A stretch of DNA of 9,950 nucleotides from Porphyromonadaceae bacterium UBA7087 (GTDB taxonomy: Bacteria; Bacteroidota; Bacteroidia; Bacteroidales; Muribaculaceae): contig DKYZ01000044.1 in NCBI GenBank assembly GCA_002493515.1, positions 1,285-11,234 on the forward strand, written 5' to 3'. The translations under genes and the position numbers were made by a program. The notes beneath the pieces are model-generated. The model saw only the letters and a list, made by a program, of their open reading frames with translations. It was not told the origin of the DNA and did not search any database. This document shows, in pieces, positions 1 to 5,563 of the stretch (within the stretch, counting starts at the first letter, position 1; every line of letters starts with the position of its first letter).

Positions 1-1639
1 GTATGGCATCGTCCTCGATCTTCTCGAAAAGCAGTTCCGGCTCGCCGATTCGGTGTCCGGCCTCGATGAGCGTCTCCGATCCGAGCAAGTCCCAACCCAA
101 AGGTTTGATATCGAGCATCTTGACTATCTTGGCGGCGCTCAACGGCATGAACGGTTCTATCGCTATCGACAGGTCGGCCGTGAGCTGCAATGCTATGTTG
201 AGTATGGTCTTTACGCGCTCTGGATCGGTCTTTACTACCTTCCACGGCTCCGTGTCGGCCAGATACTTGTTGCCTATGCGGGCGTATGTCATGGCATCCT
301 TCAACGCCTCGCGGAAGTGGTATGTCTCGATGTTGCGTTCGAGCGATGCGCGTATCTGCGCCACCTCGTCGAGCGTCTGGCGGTCGTAGTCCGTCAGCTG
401 GCCGCATGCGGGCACCGCACCGTCGTAGTACTTCTTCGTGAGCACGAGCGCACGGTTGACGAAGTTGCCCAGCACGGCCACCAGCTCGCTGTTGTTGCGC
501 GACTGGAAGTCTTTCCACGTGAAGTCGTTATCCTTGGTTTCGGGGGCGTTGGCGCACAATACGTAGCGCAGCACATCCTCCTTGCCCGGGAAGTCGTCGA
601 GATACTCGTGCAGCCATACTGCCCAGTTGCGCGACGTCGAGATCTTGTCGTCCTCGAGGTTGAGGAACTCGTTGGCCGGCACGTTGTCGGGAAGGTTGTA
701 GCTTCCGTCGGCCATGAGCATGGCGGGGAAGACGATGCAATGGAACACGATATTGTCCTTGCCGATGAAATGGAGCATGCGGGTCTCCGGGTCTTTCCAC
801 CATTTCTCCCAGTCGTCGCCCACGGCGTCGATGGTGTTGGATATGTAGCCTATCGGGGCGTCAAACCATACGTAGAGCACTTTCCCCTCCGCGCCCTCCA
901 CAGGCACGGGGATGCCCCATTTCAGGTCGCGGCTCACGGCGCGGGGCTGCAGGCCCATGTCGAGCCACGACTTGCACTGGCCGTAGACGTTGGGCTTCCA
1001 CTCCTTGTGCTCCTCGAGGATCCACTTGCGCAGCGTCGGCTCCCACTTGTCGAGGGGGAGATACCAGTGGGAGGTCTCGCGCATCACGGGCGTGGAGCCG
1101 GAAAGGGCCGATTTCGGATTGATCAGGTCGGTGGCGTTGAGCGACGTGCCGCACGCCTCACACTGGTCGCCGTAGGCATGCTCGTCGCCGCAGTGGGGGC
1201 ATGTGCCCGTCACGTAACGGTCGGCGAGAAACTCTCCCGCCTCCTCGTCGTAGAGCTGCATCGACGTCTTCTCCACAAACTCACCCTTCTCGTAGAGCTT
1301 GCGGAAGAAGTCGGAGGCCGTGCGGCGGTGGGTCTCGGAGGTGGTGCGTCCGTAGACGTCGAAAGATATTCCGAGCTCGGCAAACGAGTCCTTGATTATA
1401 TTATGGTAGCGGTCAACGATGTCCTGGGGGGTCACACCCTCCTTGCGGGCCTTGATGGTGATGGGCACGCCATGCTCGTCGCTGCCACCCACGAAAAACA
1501 CCTCCTCACCCTTCAGGCGCATATAGCGGGCATAGATGTCGGCCGGCACGTAGACGCCGGCGAGATGCCCGATATGCACAGGCCCGTTGGCATAGGGCAG
1601 CGCGGATGTGATGAGTGTCCTTTTGAATTTCTTTTCCAT
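1..1639 (-). CDS. metG: Methionyl-tRNA synthetase, 3' part cut off by window edge
   Basis: Cytosolic class I aminoacyl-tRNA synthetase that charges tRNA-Met, including the initiator, using ATP and methionine. The frame is open from the ATG at 1639-1637 to the window edge, giving 546 codons without a stop. Seen in the translation: the HIGH signature as HIGH at residues 22-25, inside a start typical of the family (TSALPYANGPVHIGHLAG); a zinc knuckle with Cys147, Cys150, Cys160 and Cys163 (CPHCGDEHAYGDQCEACG), where two CxxC pairs are seen; and the KMSKS loop as KISTSR from residue 332, a variant I associate with Bacteroidota enzymes. The helical anticodon-binding domain follows. Full-length relatives run to roughly 680 aa with a C-terminal EMAP/Trbp111-like tRNA-binding domain, which would lie beyond the left edge; that it exists here is inference. 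The gene starts 27 nt after the O-methyltransferase stop, so it is probably the last visible gene of the aroQ operon. No strong Shine-Dalgarno is seen, as is usual in this phylum. Confidence 0.97.
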   Translation of the reverse strand, partial: MEKKFKRTLITSALPYANGPVHIGHLAGVYVPADIYARYMRLKGEEVFFVGGSDEHGVPITIKARKEGVTPQDIVDRYHNIIKDSFAELGISFDVYGRTTSETHRRTASDFFRKLYEKGEFVEKTSMQLYDEEAGEFLADRYVTGTCPHCGDEHAYGDQCEACGTSLNATDLINPKSALSGSTPVMRETSHWYLPLDKWEPTLRKWILEEHKEWKPNVYGQCKSWLDMGLQPRAVSRDLKWGIPVPVEGAEGKVLYVWFDAPIGYISNTIDAVGDDWEKWWKDPETRMLHFIGKDNIVFHCIVFPAMLMADGSYNLPDNVPANEFLNLEDDKISTSRNWAVWLHEYLDDFPGKEDVLRYVLCANAPETKDNDFTWKDFQSRNNSELVAVLGNFVNRALVLTKKYYDGAVPACGQLTDYDRQTLDEVAQIRASLERNIETYHFREALKDAMTYARIGNKYLADTEPWKVVKTDPERVKTILNIALQLTADLSIAIEPFMPLSAAKIVKMLDIKPLGWDLLGSETLIEAGHRIGEPELLFEKIEDDAI

Positions 1640-1666
1640 ATTATAGTTCTTGTTTGTTCTATCCGA

Positions 1667-2299
1667 TTATTTCTTCCTTATCAGGGTCAGGCCGTCGCGA
1701 AGCGGCACTATCACCTTCTCGACGTCGCTGTCGGCCGCCACCAGGGCGTTGAAGGCGAGCACCCCGGCCGTCTGCGGGCTATGCTTGCTCTGCTCCACCA
1801 CGTGTCCGTCCCACAGCGTGTTGTCGGCTATTATATAGCCTCCGCGCCTCACTTTCGGCTTCACCGCCTCGTAATATGCGGTATATTCCCGTTTGTCGGC
1901 GTCGATGAAGACCATGTCGAGCTCGCCGTCGGCAAACCCGCCTATGACCTCCACGGCATCGCCGATATGGAGCGTCACCTTCCTTCCGCACGGGTCGCTG
2001 CAGAGGTTGCCACGGATGAAGTCTTCCAGCTCGTCGTCTATCTCGACGGTGTGGAGCTCTGCGTCGTCGGCCATCCCCTCCGCTATACACAGTGCGGAGT
2101 ATCCGGCGAACGTGCCCAGCTCAAGGGCTTTCCGGGGATTTATCATCTGCGTGAGCATCTTCAGCAGGCGTCCCTGGACGTGGCCAGAGACCATCCTGCC
2201 GTTTACCAGCCGCAGGTTGGCGGCGCGGTTGATGCGGCGCAGGTGTGGCGGCTCGGGGTCGATGTGGCTCTCGATATATGATTCCAGTCGTAGGTCCAT
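1667..2299 (-). CDS. Class I SAM-dependent O-methyltransferase, caffeoyl-CoA OMT-like family
   Basis: Protein of 210 aa in the Methyltransf_3 (caffeoyl-CoA / catechol O-methyltransferase) family. These are soluble enzymes that move a methyl group from S-adenosylmethionine to a hydroxyl, usually with a divalent metal. Seen: SAM-binding motif I ALELGTFAGYS at residues 58-68; the acidic end of strand 2 in VEIDDEL (Glu86); MVFIDADKREY at 129-139, whose Asp133 is the expected metal ligand; and IIADNTLWDG from 156, whose Asp159 and Asn160 complete the metal site. The N-terminal stretch SYIESHIDPEPPHL fits bacterial relatives. The frame can be extended to 2344, but that start is TTG and overlaps the end of aroQ by 37 nt. 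I prefer the ATG at 2299-2297, which leaves an 8 nt gap after the aroQ stop. The natural substrate of the bacterial versions is generally unknown, so no gene symbol is given. It sits between aroQ and metG, probably in one transcript. Confidence 0.93.
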   Translation of the reverse strand: MDLRLESYIESHIDPEPPHLRRINRAANLRLVNGRMVSGHVQGRLLKMLTQMINPRKALELGTFAGYSALCIAEGMADDAELHTVEIDDELEDFIRGNLCSDPCGRKVTLHIGDAVEVIGGFADGELDMVFIDADKREYTAYYEAVKPKVRRGGYIIADNTLWDGHVVEQSKHSPQTAGVLAFNALVAADSDVEKVIVPLRDGLTLIRKK

Positions 2300-2307
2300 A
2301 TTGTCAT

Positions 2308-2751
2308 TTATTCGGTCGCGGCAGGCCGTGACCCTATTATCCAATCCAATGCCAGGCGGTAGCCTTCGAGACCGAGACCGGTGATCACGCCTCTGCAGGC
2401 GGGAGCGGTCACGGAATGGCTTCGGAACTCCTCGCGCGCATGTATATTGGAGATATGTACCTCCACGGCCGGCACCGGCACGGCACGCAGCGCGTCGGCT
2501 ATGGCATGGCTGTAATGGGCATATGCCCCGGGATTGATCACGATGCCGTCACAATCGCCCGAGAAGCCCGCTTTCTGGATATAGTCGATAAGGGCTCCCT
2601 CGGAATTGCTCTGGAAATAGTCAATCCCGACATCGGGCCGGGCCGCGCGCAAGGCGGCGAGGTATTCGTCGAAGGGGCGTGAGCCGTATACCTCCGGCTG
2701 CCGCCGTCCGAGCAGGTTGAGGTTCGGGCCGTTGATTATGGAGATCTTCAT
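2308..2751 (-). CDS. aroQ: Type II 3-dehydroquinate dehydratase
   Basis: Third step of the shikimate pathway: removes water from 3-dehydroquinate to give 3-dehydroshikimate, towards chorismate and the aromatic amino acids. At 147 aa it has the normal length for the dodecameric type II enzyme, which is unrelated to AroD. Seen in order: the opening strand and loop ending in NGPNLNLLGRRQPEVYG, with the catalytic Tyr22; the SNSEG segment (48-52); NPGAYAHYS at 73-81, a slight variant of the usual NPGAYTHTS with Asn73 kept; EVHISN at 97-102, holding the catalytic His99; and the REEFR lid-binding segment at 106-110. The ATG at 2751-2749 gives a canonical N-terminus, so the start is secure. It appears to be the first gene of an aroQ, O-methyltransferase, metG cluster. 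I found no TAnnTTTG promoter in the 94 nt between it and the tRNA terminator, so where its transcript starts is open. Confidence 0.97.
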   Translation of the reverse strand: MKISIINGPNLNLLGRRQPEVYGSRPFDEYLAALRAARPDVGIDYFQSNSEGALIDYIQKAGFSGDCDGIVINPGAYAHYSHAIADALRAVPVPAVEVHISNIHAREEFRSHSVTAPACRGVITGLGLEGYRLALDWIIGSRPAATE

Positions 2752-2779
2752 ACGGGTTGAAAGGTTTTGACGGTTTTAC

Positions 2780-2838
2780 AAGCGGACGGAGGGAGGCTGT
2801 CGAGGGAAGGAGAAGGAGAGAGATTAAGGGATGGGAGT
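2780..2838. other. Polypurine/polypyrimidine tract upstream of aroQ
   Basis: On the plus strand this stretch is almost all G and A (for example gggaaggagaaggagagaga), so the strand transcribed into aroQ mRNA would carry a long pyrimidine-rich 5' leader. It fills most of the space between the tRNA-Asp terminator and the aroQ start. No gene or consensus promoter is visible in it. Its role, if any, is unknown. Confidence 0.5.
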
Positions 2839-2843
2839 ATATA

Positions 2844-2887
2844 ACGAAAAAGAGCAGCAGGAAACCTAAGTTTACGCTGCTGCTCTT
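2844..2887 (-). terminator. Intrinsic terminator after tRNA-Asp
   Basis: On the minus strand a stem of AGAGCAGCAG pairs with CTGCTGCTCT (plus-strand arms 2851-2860 and 2877-2886, perfect 10 bp, extendable by one A-T pair). The 16 nt between the arms contain a further aaac/gttt pairing. A run of five T follows the stem in the minus direction. It begins 14 nt past the tRNA 3' end, so it should end the tRNA transcript and separate it from the aroQ operon. Confidence 0.88.
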
Positions 2888-2900
2888 CCTCTCTCCTCGG

Positions 2901-2975
2901 CGGTGCGGACGGGACTCGAACCCGCGACCCCATGCGTGACAGGCATGTATTCTAACCAGGCTGAACTACCGCACC
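2901..2975 (-). tRNA. tRNA-Asp (anticodon GTC)
   Basis: The minus strand folds into a full cloverleaf of 75 nt. The acceptor arms GGTGCGG and CCGCACC pair perfectly and are followed by discriminator G73, the identity base expected for tRNA-Asp. The D arm contains GTTCAGCCTGGTTAGAAT, the anticodon stem CATGC/GCATG encloses the loop CTGTCAC (anticodon GTC), and the T arm reads GGGTTCGAGTCCC. CCA is not encoded (the next bases are CCG), so it must be added after transcription. It stands alone, with its own promoter about 60 nt upstream and a terminator just downstream. Confidence 0.98.
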
Positions 2976-3035
2976 TTTTAGAGTCTTTGGCTGCTCTCGG
3001 AGAATCAGTGTTTGTTTGTTTCCCGATTGCGAGTG

Positions 3036-3067
3036 CAAAGTTACAACCTTTTTTGAAACCCACCAAA
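3036..3067 (-). promoter_or_regulatory. Bacteroidota-type promoter for tRNA-Asp
   Basis: The minus strand reads TAACTTTG (plus 3036-3043), a perfect match to the -7 element TAnnTTTG used by the Bacteroidota primary sigma factor. A TTTG -33 element (plus 3064-3067) lies 20 nt upstream, which is the expected spacing. Transcription should start near 3030, leaving a leader of about 55 nt to be removed by RNase P. Long A and T runs sit directly upstream (3068-3160) and could act like an UP element; that part is inference. Confidence 0.85.
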
Positions 3068-3250
3068 TTTTTCAGCAAAAAAATTTCAAAAAATTTTTCA
3101 ATTTTTTCATATCTCGCTGTATTTCAACGAAATAAAATTTGAAAAATTTTTAAGCAAAATTTGGAGGAAATGCGTCGCGACACTAAAAATAACCCGATTT
3201 TCTGTTCTCCTCAACCTGGGGGCATCATTTTCTGCGCTGGCCCCAACGGG

Positions 3251-3286
3251 TGTTGCCCCACGAAAAGTTGTTGCTCCATGAAAAGT
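3251..3286. repeat. Tandem duplication of an 18 bp unit
   Basis: Two adjacent units, 3251-3268 (tgttgccccacgaaaagt) and 3269-3286 (tgttgctccatgaaaagt), are identical at 16 of 18 positions; both differences are C to T. Read on the minus strand in the 89-codon frame they give TFHGAT followed by TFRGAT. Nothing marks this as part of a known mobile element. Confidence 0.85.
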
Positions 3287-3323
3287 AGACACGGAAAGGC
3301 AGAAAAACGACGAATAGACCCTG

Positions 3324-3380
3324 AATTTGGGGGAGAGCGGCATTTTGGCGGTTTCAAATTTGGGGGAGAGCGGCATTTTG
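3324..3380. repeat. Direct repeat, 24 bp copies at 33 bp spacing
   Basis: The 24-mer aatttgggggagagcggcat plus tttg occurs at 3324-3347 and again, identically, at 3357-3380, a period of 33 bp. In the minus-strand frame this gives two copies of MPLSPKF eleven residues apart, each with its own ATG. It lies about 170 bp beyond the stop of susD. It could be a local slippage product or an edge of a dispersed intergenic repeat. Confidence 0.88.
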
Positions 3381-3396
3381 CCGTTTAGCTAAGGCG

Positions 3397-3421
3397 TAAC
3401 GGATTGACATACTATCCGTTA
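3397..3421. repeat. Perfect 8 bp inverted repeat, 9 nt loop
   Basis: TAACGGAT (3397-3404) and ATCCGTTA (3414-3421) are exact reverse complements around a 9 nt spacer. It is the first of three neighbouring hairpins. There is no T run on either side, so it is not an intrinsic terminator by itself. An operator or an RNA fold are both possible. Confidence 0.65.
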
Positions 3422-3433
3422 TTGTGTATCTAT

Positions 3434-3454
3434 GCCAGGCCCGGAGGGCATGGC
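3434..3454. repeat. GC-rich hairpin
   Basis: GCCA/TGGC outer pairs, one G-A mismatch, then GCCC/GGGC inner pairs around the loop GGA. This compact fold lies between the inverted repeat at 3397 and the strong hairpin at 3476. No T run follows in either direction. Confidence 0.6.
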
Positions 3455-3475
3455 GCCTACGCTCGACATTCGACC

Positions 3476-3512
3476 AGCGGGGCGCATCTGTCACAGACGC
3501 GCCCCGCTTTAT
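3476..3512 (+). terminator. Strong hairpin beyond susD, terminator-like on the plus strand
   Basis: The arms agcggggcgc (3476-3485) and gcgccccgct (3499-3508) pair perfectly over 10 bp, then after one A-C mismatch by TCTG/CAGA around a 3 nt loop. On the plus strand it runs into CTTTATT, a short T-rich tail. On the minus strand, the direction of susD, no T run follows. It starts 36 nt past the susD stop. It may therefore end a plus-strand RNA, or it may protect or end the susD mRNA without a classical U tract. Confidence 0.6.
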
Positions 3513-3547
3513 TCATATGAAAAATGTCTTTTCGGTTGGTTGCTCTT

Positions 3548-5548
3548 TTATTTCGTGGCCGGCATATTCGGCTCCGTCGGCCAGTAGGGGTTCTGGTAGA
3601 TTATGGAACCGTCATATTTTCCGTCGTCAGATGTCAGAGTGAACTGGAAAATAGGAATCGGACGCCAGTAATGGGCCATGCTCCAGGTAAGGCCATTGAA
3701 CACCTCACTGCTTTCACTACCCTCATAAGGACGCAGATACTCGGAGAGGCTCTCGGAAGAAATTGTCTCCTTCAGTATTTTCTGGTCATACCAGTCCTGC
3801 ATCGGAGTATTCCAGATATGGATACCCTCGATATGATAGGGATTCGTGATGAGCTGGTCGAACGAACGCCAGCGCTTGAGGTCCATCCAGCGGAGATTCT
3901 CAGCCATAAGCTCGCAACGACGCTCACGGCGGATGTTGTAGCGAACCGGGTCGATGATCTGACCAGCAGTGTATGCGCCCCAGTCGCCCTTGGCTTCCTG
4001 CGTCATATCTGTAGCATCGATGGTGAGATGGAAATTGGTCTCAAGACCCGCATTACGCGCGCGGAGCTTTGTCCAATACTCCTCGGACGTTCCGTCAAGC
4101 TGGCCATAACGCTCATAATAAGCCTCGATATAGTTGAGAAGCGCCTCGTTGCTGCGGAATACCGGACATGCTGTGTAGTTATCGCCGTTTCCACACATGC
4201 TCTGGTCATAATAGTTACCCTTACGGAGAGCATATCCTGTGGAATATACGTTCTCCACATCAGATTCAAGAATTGCGGGATAAGGCTCCACAGGAACAGC
4301 ATGTGAACCGTTTCCGGAAATAAGCACATTCTTCTGACCGGGCTCCTTAAGCAGAACCGACAGACGGGGGTCACGACCCTCGCGGACAAGCCTCAGCTCA
4401 GTGTCACCCTTGTAGTTGGGGCTGGCATAGATAGGAAGACCATCCGCCATAGTGAAGCAGTCGACCATACCTCGTGTGGTTCCACAGTCGCGGTTGCCCT
4501 TCTGTGCGTACACGCATACATTATGCGTGATTCCGAGAGAACGGCTGTACTGACGCCAGAGAAGCACCTCCTGATAGGAGGAAAGGTCGAGGGTGGCAAA
4601 CATGGCGAGCCAGGGATTCTCCGCCTCAAGCTGGGCCTGGGTGGCACCCTCTGTCTGGGGAACTATACCGGTATTGGGAGTAAGGACAGCCTTGTCGGCA
4701 ACGACTTTGGCGGCAGCGACAGCCTGCTCGAGGAACCAGTTGGCCTCAGCCTCGAGCGAACCTGCCTTATACTGGAAGTTCTTGTTATAATCCCTCTGGT
4801 ATCCCGGCCACTCCTTGTCGCCGGGCACGAACGGAGTTCCGGCGAAGTTCTTCAGCCAAGTACCCTCGTAGAGAGCCACGCGGCTCTTGATCAGATAAGC
4901 CACATCGGCATTCACACGGGTAGTCGCCATATTGGTGGCGCTAAGGAACTCGATAGCCTTGTCAAGATCATCAAGGATGAAGCGTGCCACCTCGTTATGA
5001 GGATAACGACGGCTCGCCTGCGTGGTCTGTTCAAGATCAGCGTCAAGACAGGTGGTGATGATGGGGAAATCTCCGTAACGCTGCATCAGAGTGAAGTACT
5101 CGTATGCGCGGAAGAAATACATCTCTCCTATATAATGGCGTATCTGATTCATCTGGCTCTGATCGCCGGTAAGCTCGCCGCTCTCGTATTTCGGCAACAC
5201 CTGATCGAAGAAATAGTTGATGGTGTTGATTCTTGTGAAGTTGTAATTGTCACCATCCGCCATAGGAGTGCGCCATTTACCCTTCACATAGATATTGTCA
5301 TATACATGCGACACCATGTTGTCGGTGTTCAGATCTCCGCCGTATGTACCGTAGCTCCAGTTCGATGTCGAGGGAAGCACCTCCGTATAGCGGGCGTTGC
5401 AGTACGCCTCGAGATGAGCCGGCTCGGTGAAGTAAATTTCCGGGGTGATCTGCGACAACGGCTCCTTGTTGAGGTAGTCGTTGCAAGAGGTCATCGCTCC
5501 GGCAGCCGCCATAAACAAGGCGGCCTGAAGATATATCTTGGTTTTCAT
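3548..5548 (-). CDS. SusD/RagB family nutrient-binding outer membrane lipoprotein
   Basis: Cell-surface lipoprotein that captures a glycan or other nutrient and, as the lid of the SusC channel, hands it over for TonB-driven import. At 666 aa it is at the long end for the family. Seen: a lipoprotein signal MKTKIYLQAALFMAAAGAMTSC with Cys22 as the acylated residue, followed by NDYLNKEPLSQITPEIYF, a start typical of SusD proteins, and the C-terminal family signature RYNIRRERRCELMAENLRW at 536-554 running into MDLKRW. Known for the family: an N-terminal TPR-like helical part and a ligand-binding C-terminal part. I cannot see which residues bind ligand here. It begins 15 nt after the susC stop, so the two are one operon. 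No enzyme genes follow; the next 570 nt downstream carry only hairpins and repeats before the tRNA. Substrate unknown. Confidence 0.96.
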   Translation of the reverse strand: MKTKIYLQAALFMAAAGAMTSCNDYLNKEPLSQITPEIYFTEPAHLEAYCNARYTEVLPSTSNWSYGTYGGDLNTDNMVSHVYDNIYVKGKWRTPMADGDNYNFTRINTINYFFDQVLPKYESGELTGDQSQMNQIRHYIGEMYFFRAYEYFTLMQRYGDFPIITTCLDADLEQTTQASRRYPHNEVARFILDDLDKAIEFLSATNMATTRVNADVAYLIKSRVALYEGTWLKNFAGTPFVPGDKEWPGYQRDYNKNFQYKAGSLEAEANWFLEQAVAAAKVVADKAVLTPNTGIVPQTEGATQAQLEAENPWLAMFATLDLSSYQEVLLWRQYSRSLGITHNVCVYAQKGNRDCGTTRGMVDCFTMADGLPIYASPNYKGDTELRLVREGRDPRLSVLLKEPGQKNVLISGNGSHAVPVEPYPAILESDVENVYSTGYALRKGNYYDQSMCGNGDNYTACPVFRSNEALLNYIEAYYERYGQLDGTSEEYWTKLRARNAGLETNFHLTIDATDMTQEAKGDWGAYTAGQIIDPVRYNIRRERRCELMAENLRWMDLKRWRSFDQLITNPYHIEGIHIWNTPMQDWYDQKILKETISSESLSEYLRPYEGSESSEVFNGLTWSMAHYWRPIPIFQFTLTSDDGKYDGSIIYQNPYWPTEPNMPATK

Positions 5549-5563
5549 CTTGATTTGCTGTTA

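Larger units (their letters stand above)
3068..3396. other. Intergenic stretch: A/T tracts, tandem repeats, one doubtful 89-codon frame
   Basis: No recognisable gene. The left part (3068-3165) is made of A and T runs such as aaatttttcagcaaaaaaa. The right part (3180-3390) has more normal composition and carries two tandem duplications. A minus-strand frame at 3107-3376 could encode 89 aa starting MPLSPKFETAKMPLSPKF; its upstream end is a TAG just before the first repeat. I do not call it a gene: its last third is read from the A/T tracts, there is no promoter match upstream, and I recognise no family. The duplications have lengths divisible by three, so they keep this frame open, which is the only argument for coding. 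Confidence 0.5.

Noticed and set aside
53..2281. A 742-codon open frame on the plus strand, antisense to metG and the O-methyltransferase
   Set aside because: It runs opposite two unmistakable genes and the gap between them, its translation is low in complexity and unlike any family, and GC-rich codon use in metG readily keeps the opposite frame free of stops.
2300..2344. Longer start for the O-methyltransferase (225 aa)
   Set aside because: The upstream start is a TTG that overlaps the aroQ end by 37 nt, and the extra residues do not fit the family N-terminus; the ATG at 2299 does.
3524..4306. A 260-codon plus-strand frame at the 3' end of susD
   Set aside because: Opposite the SusD C-terminal coding region, no family resemblance, no promoter.
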